Source of the DNA: Faecalispora jeddahensis
Lineage (GTDB): Bacteria; Bacillota; Clostridia; Oscillospirales; Acutalibacteraceae
NCBI RefSeq assembly: GCF_000577335.1
Contig: NZ_CBYL010000001.1
Coordinates: forward strand, 62,001 to 126,000
DNA length: 64,000 nucleotides
Reading direction: 5' to 3'
Every line of letters starts with the position of its first letter. Position 1 is the stretch's first letter. Both the position numbers and the translations under genes were made by a program. This document shows, piece by piece, positions 17,366 through 25,842 of the stretch. The notes under the pieces were generated by a model, which saw only the letters and a program-made list of their open reading frames with translations, did no database searches and was not told the origin of the DNA.

Positions 17366-18319
17366 TCAGCGCTGCCGCTGCTGGAACTCCCGGTACCGCT
17401 GCAAAAGCTGCTGCAGATCGGGGGCGTTGGTGCTGCAGCCCATTTTTTCCACCACAAAGGAGGAGAGGATACTCCCCAGATTGCAGCATTCCACGGGCTC
17501 ATAGCCATTTAAATACCCGTATAAAAAGCCCGATAGATACGCGTCGCCGGAGCCGGTGGTGTCTATGACATGCTCACAGCGCGCGATGCGCATTTCGGCC
17601 ATATCGTAGCCCTCCGGCGTTTTTCGGTAGCAGATGCTGCCCCGGCTGCCGAGGGTAATGACGATCACATCCGCGTTCCCCTGCTCAAACAGCTCCGTGA
17701 TGGAACGCATGGAGTACAGCCGTTCAATGGTTTCCCGCTCCGCGTTATTGGCGAAGATAACCCGGCTGTACCGCAGAACCCTGCGCAGAAATTCCGGCGG
17801 AAACGCGTCGAAATCCGATTTCATGCCGAACACCAGCGGCAGGCCGTTTTTCTCACAGCGCTCCAAAAATTCCAGATTATCGGGGTAAGAGCCGACGGTC
17901 ATCACGCCGAGACGGCTTTCCTGAAACCAGTGGTCCTCCATCGGCCCGGCATATTTGGCGTGCATGGCGCCGGGATAAAAGACCGTAACATGGTCTTTCT
18001 CCGCGTCTTCCAGCAAATAGCAGTTCGAGGTTGTTTCGCCCGGCACCTCAGCAATCGCGCCCATGCAGACGCCGCCCTTATGCAGGTAATCGTAAAACCC
18101 GATTTCCCGCCAGTCCTCACCCACACGGATATAAGGCACCGCTTTCATTCCCAGGCGTGCCAGCTCATAGGCGATATTCACCGAGCAGCCGCCATAATAG
18201 ATTTTCGCGTTATCCGCGTTTTCCACCAGAGAGGTAAAGCCCACCCGCAGCGGCGACAGCACCTTGATGATGCGGTCCATGCTGACATAACCGCTCGTCA
18301 GAACATCATACTGTTTCAT
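17366..18319 (-). CDS. PfkB family carbohydrate/nucleoside kinase
   Basis: A 317-residue kinase of the ribokinase/PfkB group. The N-terminal signature lies in YYGGCSVNIAYELARLGMKAVPYIRVGEDWRE (about 41-72) and the C-terminal catalytic signature is HVIDTTGSGDAYLSGFLYGYL (about 249-269) with the base Asp in GSGDA. It starts inside the preceding hydrolase gene (14-base overlap), so translation is coupled. In the cluster it could phosphorylate the pentose 1-phosphate left by the phosphorylase, or the imported nucleoside itself. Archaeal ribose-1-phosphate kinases of this family are a precedent. The substrate is not proven. Confidence 0.92.
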   Translation of the reverse strand: MKQYDVLTSGYVSMDRIIKVLSPLRVGFTSLVENADNAKIYYGGCSVNIAYELARLGMKAVPYIRVGEDWREIGFYDYLHKGGVCMGAIAEVPGETTSNCYLLEDAEKDHVTVFYPGAMHAKYAGPMEDHWFQESRLGVMTVGSYPDNLEFLERCEKNGLPLVFGMKSDFDAFPPEFLRRVLRYSRVIFANNAERETIERLYSMRSITELFEQGNADVIVITLGSRGSICYRKTPEGYDMAEMRIARCEHVIDTTGSGDAYLSGFLYGYLNGYEPVECCNLGSILSSFVVEKMGCSTNAPDLQQLLQRYREFQQRQR

Positions 18320-18881
18320 CGGCTTCCTCCCGGGCGAGCAGCGCCTCCAATTCCCCCAGCGGCAGCACGTGCCCCAGATACTTGTGGATATCCGTCAGGT
18401 GCACCTCGTTGACCACCGGGTCGTTTGTTGCCACACAGTCGCGGACCACATGCACCTCGTAATCGAGATTATAGGCGTCCGTCACCGTGGCGCGGATACA
18501 GCAGTTTGTTTTCGTGCCGACCACAATCACCCGGCGGATGTCGTGCTCGCGCAGCACCAGATCAAGGTCTGTGCCGAAAAAGGCGCTGTAACGCCGCTTT
18601 TTGATCACATAATCCTGCGGCAGAACCTCAAGCGATGGGTCGATTTCTTCCCCTCCGCTTCCCTCAATGCAGTTCGGGCGCATCGAGGTCAGATTTTTGT
18701 CGGGCTTGCCCTTGCGGTAGCAGTGCTGCAAATACACCACCAGCGCTCCGTACTGCCGGCAGATGTCTACCGCTTGCCGGATTCTCGGCAGAATCTCTTT
18801 GTTCTGCGGGTAATACACCAGCCCGTTTTCGTTGGTAAAGTCATATACCATATCCACGACCAGAATCGCGGTTTTCTTCAT
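18306..18881 (-). CDS. Cysteine hydrolase, isochorismatase/nicotinamidase family
   Basis: A 191-residue protein with the family's catalytic triad visible: Asp in LVVDMVYDF (residue 10), Lys in DYVIKKRRYSAFFGTDL (about 94) and Cys in VVGTKTNCCIRATVTDAY (about 131-133). Members hydrolyse amide or enol-ether bonds (nicotinamidase, ureidoacrylate amidohydrolase, isochorismatase). First catabolic gene after the ABC transporter genes, directly overlapping the kinase gene. It may process the base freed by the phosphorylase, or an amide in the imported compound. A GAAG-type weak ribosome site precedes the ATG. Confidence 0.9.
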   Translation of the reverse strand: MKKTAILVVDMVYDFTNENGLVYYPQNKEILPRIRQAVDICRQYGALVVYLQHCYRKGKPDKNLTSMRPNCIEGSGGEEIDPSLEVLPQDYVIKKRRYSAFFGTDLDLVLREHDIRRVIVVGTKTNCCIRATVTDAYNLDYEVHVVRDCVATNDPVVNEVHLTDIHKYLGHVLPLGELEALLAREEADETV

Positions 18882-18924
18882 ACTGCTTCACTCCCAGCTT
18901 TGCTTTTTTCACCGGTTGGGGTGA

Positions 18925-19839
18925 TCATTCCGCCTTAAATCCACGCACATGGTTGTTCCGGAGCTGCATGGCCGAAACGACCGCCAAAATCATGATGATC
19001 ATAAAATACGGCAGCGTATTCAGCAGGCCCGAAGCCGGCCCGGCGGAAATGTTCAGATTGATTGCCAGCGCCTGCATCAGGCCGAACAGCATGGCATACA
19101 GGGACGTTCTGACCGGCTGCCCCTTGCCGCAGAAAATGGCGGCGATGGCGATGAAGCCGATTCCGGCGCTCATGTTATTGGTAAAGAGCGCCATTTTCTC
19201 CAGCGCCATGTTTGCCCCGGCCAGCGCACAGCAGACCGCGCCGATCAGGATCGCGGCGTATTTGATGCGGTTGGTGCGGATTCCCACGCTGACGGCAGCC
19301 TCTTCGTTTTCACCGACAACGCGCACATACACGCCGAACTTTGTGCGGTACATGATCACCCACATGATGAAAATACCGAAAAAGCTCAAGTAAGTGAGGA
19401 ACGGATGGCCGCTGAGGACCTTCCCCAAAAACGGGACGCTCTGAATGATCGGAATGTGGATTTTCAGCGCCGCAACATCCACGATGCTGTTCACATTCAA
19501 ATTTGGCAGGCTCATCGCTTTCAGAATAAAGGCGCTGACCGAGGACGCAATCAGGTTAATGGCCAGACCGGCGATGATCGGGTTGCCCTTCTTTGTCACG
19601 CTCATAAAGCTGAAAACCAGCCCCAGCAGGAGGGAAATAATAATACTGCCCAGTATGCCGAGGAAGATATTTTTCGTCAGCATCACAAACAGCACGGAGG
19701 TAAAAGCCCCCATCAGCAGCATGCCCTCCAGCGCGATGTTCAGCACGTTCGCCCGGTGCGCAAAGTTGCCGCCCAGCACGCAGAGGATGATCGGCGCGCT
19801 GTACGAAAGCATGTCGTAGAGCATTCTTTCAAAATTCAT
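18925..19839 (-). CDS. ABC transporter permease, nucleoside/BMP-type (NupQ/YufQ-like)
   Basis: A 304-residue membrane protein of the BPD_transp_2 family, with about eight to nine hydrophobic helices. Segments ILCVLGGNFAHRANVLNIALEGMLLMGAF (about 18-46) and VRVVGENEEAAVSVGIRTNRIKYAAILIGA (about 173-202, the EAA-like coupling loop) are typical of the second permease of BMP-dependent nucleoside importers. It overlaps the other permease by 4 bases. Together with the ATPase and the BMP lipoprotein it forms one importer. Confidence 0.93.
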   Translation of the reverse strand: MNFERMLYDMLSYSAPIILCVLGGNFAHRANVLNIALEGMLLMGAFTSVLFVMLTKNIFLGILGSIIISLLLGLVFSFMSVTKKGNPIIAGLAINLIASSVSAFILKAMSLPNLNVNSIVDVAALKIHIPIIQSVPFLGKVLSGHPFLTYLSFFGIFIMWVIMYRTKFGVYVRVVGENEEAAVSVGIRTNRIKYAAILIGAVCCALAGANMALEKMALFTNNMSAGIGFIAIAAIFCGKGQPVRTSLYAMLFGLMQALAINLNISAGPASGLLNTLPYFMIIMILAVVSAMQLRNNHVRGFKAE

Positions 19840-20918
19840 GCGCTGGTCGCCTCCTTTTTGCCGCGGGAGGGAAACTTTGCTTTCAGCCGCGAGAATAACG
19901 TCGTATGTTCATCGATAAAGCGGATGGACAAGAACAGAATCAAAAGGCCCTGAATGACGCCCACGATTTCTTTCGGTACATTTGTAAAGATGCCGATGGT
20001 ATCGCTGCCGGTTTTCAGCGCGCTGTAAAAAATCGCAGCAACCAAAATGCCGATGGGGCTGTGCCCGCCCAGCAGAGAGATCAGCATGCCGTCCCATCCA
20101 AGGCCGGGGGTACCGGAAAAATCGAGGGTGTACTTGAATTTTTCGCTGAGCATAAAGCCCGAGCCCGCAAGGCCGCTGAGCGCACCGCTGATGAGCATCA
20201 TCACGACGATCTTCTTCGCCACGTTCATGCCGCTGGCCTCTGCAAATTCCGGGTTTCTGCCGATGGATTTGATTTCATACCCCAAACGGGATTTGTTGAA
20301 CACCAGATACATCAGGATAAACACGACCATCGTCACCGGGAAGAACGCCGTCAGGCTTGTGCCGTCCAGCCGGTTCATCATGGCGGAGGACAGCACGGGC
20401 GGAGTGGACACATACCCGGAGGCCGGGTCGCGGTAGATCGTCTGCGACAGTACCCGCAGAATTTCGATGATCGCGTAGTTGAGCATCAGGGTGACGACCA
20501 TTTCGTTCACATGCAGATACGCCTTGAGCAGCGCCGGTATCACCGCCAGCAGCATGCCGCAGACAACGCCCGCCAAAAGACAGATGCCGATATGCACCAC
20601 GGGCGGCAAGCCCTGGAGCGTGAACCCCAGAACGCAGGCGGTAAAGGCCCCGCCAAGCATTTGGCCCTCTACCCCCATATTAAAGATGTTTGCTTTAAAG
20701 GTAATGCCGATGGCAAGGCCGGTCAGGATCAAAGGCGAGGCAAAATGCAGTGTTTTGATCAGGCCCTTCCATTCGAACAGGGTATTTTTCAGCATCAGCC
20801 CATACACCGTCAGCGGGTTTTCCCCGATGCAGACGATGATGATTCCGCCGACAAAAAACGCGCACAGCACAGGCAGCAGCGTATTGAACGTTTGCCGAAC
20901 GATTTTCTCCATCTTCAC
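19836..20918 (-). CDS. ABC transporter permease, nucleoside/BMP-type (NupP/YufP-like)
   Basis: A 360-residue permease with about ten membrane segments. ITFKANIFNMGVEGQMLGGAFTACVLG (about 70-96) and LGYEIKSIGRNPEFAEASGMNVAKKIVVMMLISGAL (about 212-247) are the conserved regions of the first permease of this importer class, and HVNEMVVTLMLNYAI lies between. It overlaps both the ATPase gene and the second permease gene by 4 bases, showing tight translational coupling. Confidence 0.93.
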   Translation of the reverse strand: MKMEKIVRQTFNTLLPVLCAFFVGGIIIVCIGENPLTVYGLMLKNTLFEWKGLIKTLHFASPLILTGLAIGITFKANIFNMGVEGQMLGGAFTACVLGFTLQGLPPVVHIGICLLAGVVCGMLLAVIPALLKAYLHVNEMVVTLMLNYAIIEILRVLSQTIYRDPASGYVSTPPVLSSAMMNRLDGTSLTAFFPVTMVVFILMYLVFNKSRLGYEIKSIGRNPEFAEASGMNVAKKIVVMMLISGALSGLAGSGFMLSEKFKYTLDFSGTPGLGWDGMLISLLGGHSPIGILVAAIFYSALKTGSDTIGIFTNVPKEIVGVIQGLLILFLSIRFIDEHTTLFSRLKAKFPSRGKKEATSA

Positions 20919-22462
20919 GCGCTGCTCGCCTCCTTGCCCGTAATGCCCGCCATCAGCAGGCCGATTTCTTCCTTGGTCGCCCCCGCGGCATCCACCTGGC
21001 CGATGATACGGCCCTTATACATCACGGCGATGCGGTCGGAAAGGCTCATGACCTCGGAAAGCTCGCTCGAGATCAGAATGATGCCGACCCCCGTTTTTGC
21101 CAGATCAAGAATCTTATTGTGGATAAACTCGATCGAACCCACATCCACGCCCCGGGTAGGCTGGGACGCAATCACGACCTTGGGGTTCGAGGCAAACTCC
21201 CGGGCAATAATCAGCTTTTGGGCATTGCCGCCGGAAAGCTGTGAAACCGCGCCTTCGGGGTCTGCCACACGGATGTCGTAATCCCGGATCATATCGTCAC
21301 GCTTGCAGCAGATCGCGCGGTCGCGCAAAAGCCCCGAGGGCGTACACACATCGCCGCGGCAGTGGTAGCCTGCAATCGCATTTTCTTTCAGATTCATGGT
21401 GCGGCACAGTCCCTGTGCGTAGCGGTCCTCGTGGATCATCCCCACGCCCGCCCCGCGGATATCTGCCGGCCACCAGTTGGTAATATCACCGCATTCCAGC
21501 AGAATCTGGCCCTTTGTCACCGTCATCAGCCCGGTCAGCACCTTGAGCAGCTCGCTCTGGCCGTTGCCCTCCACCCCGGCGATGCCGAGGATTTCGCCCT
21601 TATGTAAACACAGGCTGATATCGCTGAGGATTTCCTTTCCCGACAAATCGGTGGTGGTGACGTCTTTCATCTCGTACACCGACTCGCAGGAGATTTCGTG
21701 CTGTTCCTTGCTGACACGCAGCACCACGTCGCGCCCGACCATCATCTGTGCCAGCTCGCGCTCGCTGGTGTCTTTCGTATCCACATTCCCCACCACCTTA
21801 CCGCGCTTGATCACGGTAACGCTGTCGGAAAGGCTCATCACCTCGCCGAGCTTATGGGTAATGACAATAATGGTTTTGCCCTGCTTTTTCAGCTCCTTCA
21901 GGTTCTGGATCAGCTCCTCGGCCTCCTGCGGCGTCAGCACCGCGGTCGGCTCGTCGAGGATCAGAATATCCACATCCCGATAGAGCATCTTCATAATTTC
22001 GACCCGCTGCCTCAGTCCAACAGACAAATCCTCCACACGGTCGGCGGCGTTCAGCGCAAAGCCGAACCGGTCGATTGCCTGCTGTACCTGCTGCAGCTGC
22101 TTTTTGCCGTTGAGGAACGGCAGCCGCACCCCTTTTACTTCCCGATTCATTTCAATGCCCAGAACGATATTCTCGCACACCGTAAGGCTGGGCACCAGCT
22201 TAAAATGCTGGTGCACCATCCCTAAACCGGCTTTGATCGCGTCAAGGGGCGATGAAAAATGAACCTCTTGTCCCTGGATCAGTATTTTGCCGCTGGTAGG
22301 CGTGAGAAGGCCGTAGAGCATGTTCATCAGGGTGGTTTTGCCCGCGCCGTTTTCGCCGACGATCGCCTTGATCTCACCCTTTTTCACTGCGAGATCGATG
22401 CTGTCGTTCGCGGTGAACTCCCCAAACTTTTTGGTGATGCCTACCGTTTCAATGACGTTCAT
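20915..22462 (-). CDS. ABC transporter ATPase with two nucleotide-binding domains (NupO/YufO-like)
   Basis: A 515-residue double ATPase. First half: Walker A GENGAGKTT (about 37-45), signature LSVGLRQR (about 142), Walker B DILILDEPTAVLTP. Second half: the Walker A position reads GVEGNGQSE (no Lys, normal for this family), signature LSGGNAQK (about 402), and VVIASQPTRGVDVGS in place of a standard Walker B. The layout is that of sugar/nucleoside importers such as RbsA and YufO. It powers the two permeases encoded right after it. The BMP lipoprotein gene lies 37 bases upstream. Confidence 0.95.
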   Translation of the reverse strand: MNVIETVGITKKFGEFTANDSIDLAVKKGEIKAIVGENGAGKTTLMNMLYGLLTPTSGKILIQGQEVHFSSPLDAIKAGLGMVHQHFKLVPSLTVCENIVLGIEMNREVKGVRLPFLNGKKQLQQVQQAIDRFGFALNAADRVEDLSVGLRQRVEIMKMLYRDVDILILDEPTAVLTPQEAEELIQNLKELKKQGKTIIVITHKLGEVMSLSDSVTVIKRGKVVGNVDTKDTSERELAQMMVGRDVVLRVSKEQHEISCESVYEMKDVTTTDLSGKEILSDISLCLHKGEILGIAGVEGNGQSELLKVLTGLMTVTKGQILLECGDITNWWPADIRGAGVGMIHEDRYAQGLCRTMNLKENAIAGYHCRGDVCTPSGLLRDRAICCKRDDMIRDYDIRVADPEGAVSQLSGGNAQKLIIAREFASNPKVVIASQPTRGVDVGSIEFIHNKILDLAKTGVGIILISSELSEVMSLSDRIAVMYKGRIIGQVDAAGATKEEIGLLMAGITGKEASSA

Positions 22463-22499
22463 TTTGATTCCGCCCTTTCCAGTATCGACTTAAACGGAA

Positions 22500-23726
22500 T
22501 TACTTCGGCTGCTTCACGTTGCTCAGCGTGGACAGATCCAGTTTTTCGCCGATCTGCGCGTTCGTCACTTTGATCGAACCGTCGGTGATCTTCTTGGCTG
22601 CATCCGCGAGCTCCGCTTTGATCTCGCTCCATTTGGCTTTTGCGGCGTCGTCTGTTTTCAGAGCGGCCTCAAATGTGGAAAGGTCTGTGATTCCCGTCGC
22701 GCCGGAGGACAGCGTGTAAGAAATCTCTTTGCCGCCGTTTTCGCCGATGGTGCCTTCCACATACTGTTTGCCCAGCTCATAAACGGGAACGTTGGTGTTC
22801 TTGAGCACGCTGGTCATCACGTATCCGGGCTGCGACGCATCCTTGTTGGCGTCTACCTGAATGGAGAGCTTCTTGACTTCTTTGGCCTTAGCGTCCACGC
22901 CGTCGCCGACGGAACCGGCTACCGTATAGACAATGTTGGCTCCCTCACCGTAATAGGTACCGGCTGTGGTGGCGCCCTTCGCCGTGTCGGAGAAACCGGC
23001 ATCAAAGGTGGAATACATGGTGTAGATCACGTCGTTGCCCAGCTTTTTCGCCTCGTAGTTTACGCCCTCGGCAAAGCCGTAACTGAATACCTCAATACCG
23101 GCAGACTGCGTGCCGCCGATAAAGCCGACCTTACGGCCGTCGGGCACAGCGGTAAAGGAGTATTTGGAGGGATCAAGCAGAACGGAAGCATTCTCGTTCA
23201 CCGCCACGCTGAGAACGCCGGCCAGGAACGAAGCCTCGTTGACGTTGAACATGACGGAGATCACGTTCTTGTGAATGGCCTTGCCGTCTTTATCCAGGTT
23301 GGGGTTGGCGTTGAATACCACAAAGGTGGTGTCGGGGAACTGTTCTGCCAGGGGCTTTTCGCCGCCGACGCCCTCAATCAGCGCCGTAAAGTCGTATTCC
23401 AGGGAGAAAATCAGCTTGTAACCGGCCTGTGCAAGGGTTTTGAGTGTACCGGGGTAGTCTGTGGTCGCTTCGACAACCTTGACGTCCGCACCAAGCTCAT
23501 CCTTGAGCTGATTGAGGCCGTTGATCGCCGTCTGGTTGTAGCCGTTGTCGTTTGCGCCCGCTGCGGAGCAGAGAAGGGCCACCTTTTTGTCTGCGGCCGG
23601 TGCTGCTGTGGAGGAAGCTCCTCCGGAGGATGCCGTACCCGACTGAGAAGCGCACCCCGTAAAGCCTACCGAGGCAGTCATTACAAGGGCAAGAACTGCG
23701 GAAAGGATTTTTTTACTGCGTTTCAT
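22500..23726 (-). CDS. BMP family lipoprotein, substrate-binding protein of the importer
   Basis: A 408-residue secreted lipoprotein. The signal peptide MKRSKKILSAVLALVMTASV ends in lipobox FTGC (Cys at about 25), followed by a Ser/Thr/Gly/Ala linker. The mature part has KVALLCSAAGANDNGYNQTAINGLNQLKDE (about 49-78) and a GRKVGFIGGTQSAGIEVFSYGFAEG segment (about 206-230), the BMP/PnrA hallmark. Known BMP proteins bind nucleosides such as guanosine, inosine or uridine. It is the first gene of the transport operon, which starts downstream of gntR; a GAGGTTATGA ribosome site lies before the ATG. About 50 residues longer than PnrA in the C-terminal region (IGENGGKEISYTLSSG onward). Confidence 0.93.
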   Translation of the reverse strand: MKRSKKILSAVLALVMTASVGFTGCASQSGTASSGGASSTAAPAADKKVALLCSAAGANDNGYNQTAINGLNQLKDELGADVKVVEATTDYPGTLKTLAQAGYKLIFSLEYDFTALIEGVGGEKPLAEQFPDTTFVVFNANPNLDKDGKAIHKNVISVMFNVNEASFLAGVLSVAVNENASVLLDPSKYSFTAVPDGRKVGFIGGTQSAGIEVFSYGFAEGVNYEAKKLGNDVIYTMYSTFDAGFSDTAKGATTAGTYYGEGANIVYTVAGSVGDGVDAKAKEVKKLSIQVDANKDASQPGYVMTSVLKNTNVPVYELGKQYVEGTIGENGGKEISYTLSSGATGITDLSTFEAALKTDDAAKAKWSEIKAELADAAKKITDGSIKVTNAQIGEKLDLSTLSNVKQPK

Positions 23727-23881
23727 TCTCTCATAACCTCCTGAACATCAATTCAATTTGTTTTATGTATGCCGTGAAAATATGAAAACGGCCGCCAAAG
23801 CACGCCTCCCCGAGATACTCTACTTTAACGGCCCGATTTCCACAAAGCTGCCAGGATTCCGGATGATCTTTCCGCTTTCTG

Positions 23882-24607
23882 CTAGCGGACCTGATCGATA
23901 TAAAACTTATGAAGGTCGGTGCGGTACGCGCACTTAAAGGTCTCGATCACCCGTTCCTGTCCATTGATCTCCCCATAGGTATTGCATCGGAACAGAATCA
24001 GAGGCTCGCCCGCCTTTACCCCAAGATACTCGGCGGTTTTATCATGCGCCAGAACCGCTTCGAGCATGCGGCGGGCGTGGGTGATTTTCACCCCATACTT
24101 CTTTTCGATGACGGAATACAGCGATTCCTTGCCGAAATCATACTGATCCAGCCCTGGGAACAGGTCCATCGGCAGACAGGTGGTCGTGTAGTTGATGGGG
24201 GAATTGTCTGCATAATAGATGCGCTCAAGCCGAAACACCAGGCTGTCCTGCGGAATCTGCAGCGTGCGCATGCGCCGGCGGTCTGCCGGGAGCACCACAG
24301 CGCTGACCACCTTGGTGCTGGGCGTCATGCCGCGGGCCTTGATATCCTCCGTACAGCTGGTGATGGAGAACAGGTCGTGCGACATCTCTTCGCTTTTGAC
24401 ATAGGTGCCCTTGCCCTGCACCCGATACAGATAGCCTTCATTCACAAGGTCGTCGATCGCCTTGCGCACAGTGATCCTGCTGACGGAGAACATCTCCATC
24501 AGTTCGCGTTCACTGGGGATCAGCTCCCCGACTTTATATTCCTCGTTATTGATATTTTCCACGATGGTATGCTTCAGTACCGAATATTTCAGCGCTCTCT
24601 CACTCAT
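23882..24607 (-). CDS. GntR family regulator, HutC/UTRA type
   Basis: A 241-residue regulator. The winged helix KVGELIPSERELMEMFSVSRITVRKAIDDLVNEGYLYRVQGKGTYV (about 21-66) is standard GntR; the rest is a UTRA ligand domain with RLERIYYADNSPINYTTTCLP (about 124-144) and LILFRCNTYGEINGQERVIETF near the end. UTRA regulators usually sense a phosphorylated sugar or similar metabolite and repress the adjacent operon. It is the first gene of the nucleoside-type cluster and has a strong promoter with direct repeats nearby. Ligand unknown. Confidence 0.93.
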   Translation of the reverse strand: MSERALKYSVLKHTIVENINNEEYKVGELIPSERELMEMFSVSRITVRKAIDDLVNEGYLYRVQGKGTYVKSEEMSHDLFSITSCTEDIKARGMTPSTKVVSAVVLPADRRRMRTLQIPQDSLVFRLERIYYADNSPINYTTTCLPMDLFPGLDQYDFGKESLYSVIEKKYGVKITHARRMLEAVLAHDKTAEYLGVKAGEPLILFRCNTYGEINGQERVIETFKCAYRTDLHKFYIDQVR

Positions 24608-24655
24608 AGAAACCCCTCTGTTCCGCCTTTGTAATCTGCCATATTATGCTGATAT

Positions 24656-24674
24656 GTCGTCATGTTGTCATGAC
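24656..24674 (-). promoter_or_regulatory. Candidate operator of the GntR regulator
   Basis: On the minus strand two CATGAC copies sit 2 bases apart, the first inside the dyad GTCATGAC, just downstream of the -10 box at 24690-24695. A repressor bound here would cover the transcription start of gntR. No copy was found before the BMP gene. Confidence 0.4.
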
Positions 24675-24689
24675 CAGTTGTATGGGCTT

Positions 24690-24718
24690 ATTATAGTAAA
24701 GCAGATGCAAAAAGTCAA
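24690..24718 (-). promoter_or_regulatory. Promoter of gntR and the nucleoside-type cluster
   Basis: TTGACT (-35) and TATAAT (-10) on the minus strand are separated by exactly 17 bases. The rest of the gap (24719-24938) holds the palindrome at 24861 and the terminator at 24883. Confidence 0.75.
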
Positions 24719-24860
24719 TATGTTTTTGTAATATTTTTATAGAAAAGATCGCAAAAGCAAATTAAAACCATGAAAACCGCTGCTTAATTTCCCAAAATCC
24801 GCCTTTCTATATCCTGTTGCTTTTCTAAAATCCGCCGATTTTCCCAGCGTTGCTGCGGGT

Positions 24861-24874
24861 GGTACTATAGTACC
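24861..24874. repeat. 14-bp perfect palindrome
   Basis: GGTACTATAGTACC is fully self-complementary. It lies 140 bases upstream of the gntR promoter and 8 bases from a terminator. It could be a protein-binding site but nothing here assigns it. Confidence 0.4.
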
Positions 24875-24880
24875 TATCAG

Positions 24881-24928
24881 ACAAAAATGCCCCAGTGGTG
24901 AAAATTTTCACCACTGGGGCATTTTTGC
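24881..24928. terminator. Strong terminator after the DMT transporter gene
   Basis: A perfect 22-bp inverted repeat (24883-24904 and 24905-24926) with A5 on one end and T5 on the other, so it can stop transcription from both directions. It lies 10 bases past the stop of the EamA transporter gene on the minus strand. Confidence 0.9.
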
Positions 24929-24938
24929 GAGCATAGAT

Positions 24939-25805
24939 TCAAAATAACATCAAAAGAGTTCCGCCAACCACCAGCACCAGACCAGCCAGCGCCTTTTTCG
25001 GCAGGCGCTCCTGCAAAAATACGCGTGAAAAAGCGATTGTCACAAGGATGCTTAACTTGTCGATGGGTACAACCACACTGGCGGGGCCTTCCTGCAGAGC
25101 GCGGTAATAGCACAGCCAGGAAAATCCTGTGGCAAGGCCGGAGAAGACGATAAAAAGCCAGCTGCGGCGGTCGATCGTATGCAGATGCTCCTGCTTTTTG
25201 CGCAGCAACACGATCCCCCACGCCATGATCAGAACCACAATCGTGCGAATCGCCGTGCCGAGATTCGATTCGATCCCCTGGATTCCCACCTTGGCCAGAA
25301 TCGACGTCAGGGCGGCGAACACAGCGGAAAGCACGGCATAAAAAATCCACGATTTCCCCGTGCTGGCCTGTTCTGCTTCCTGCCCGCCTGTGCGCTGAAC
25401 CATCAGGATCGTTCCGACAGCCAGCAGCGCAAGGCCGATCAGCTTCCACGTTCCGGGCACTTCATTCAAGAATAAAAACGCCAGCACGATGGTAAGGATC
25501 GTGCTGCTTTTATCGATCGGTGTCACCCGGTTGACAGAGCCAAGCTGCAGCGCTTTGAAATAGCACAGCCAGGAAGCCCCGGTTGCGCCGCCGGACAAAA
25601 TCAGAAATACCAGACTGCGCCCCGAAACGAGCGTGAGCGTACTTTCAGAACCGACCAGAAAAACCATCAGCCACGAAAACAGCAGCACAACCACCGTGCG
25701 CAGGGCCGTGGCCAGGTCGGAATCCACCTTTTGCAGACCCATCTTTGCCAGAATAGCCGTCATGCCCGCAAACAGAGCGGAACCAAATGCGAATAGAACC
25801 CACAT
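24939..25805 (-). CDS. EamA/DMT superfamily transporter
   Basis: A 288-residue, ten-helix membrane protein with two clearly related EamA halves: FAGMTAILAKMGLQKVDSDLATALRTVVVLLFSW (about 13-46) and FAALTSILAKVGIQGIESNLGTAIRTIVVLIMAWG (about 162-196) are internal copies, each followed by GGATGASWLCYFKALQLG or GLATGFSWLCYYRALQEG. Such proteins move metabolites or drugs across the membrane, substrate unknown. It ends at a strong terminator. The methyltransferase gene lies 37 bases upstream on the same strand, so the two form one operon. Confidence 0.93.
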   Translation of the reverse strand: MWVLFAFGSALFAGMTAILAKMGLQKVDSDLATALRTVVVLLFSWLMVFLVGSESTLTLVSGRSLVFLILSGGATGASWLCYFKALQLGSVNRVTPIDKSSTILTIVLAFLFLNEVPGTWKLIGLALLAVGTILMVQRTGGQEAEQASTGKSWIFYAVLSAVFAALTSILAKVGIQGIESNLGTAIRTIVVLIMAWGIVLLRKKQEHLHTIDRRSWLFIVFSGLATGFSWLCYYRALQEGPASVVVPIDKLSILVTIAFSRVFLQERLPKKALAGLVLVVGGTLLMLF

Positions 25806-25842
25806 GGTATTTTCTCCCTTTCATGCGAAAGCATCGCCTGGC

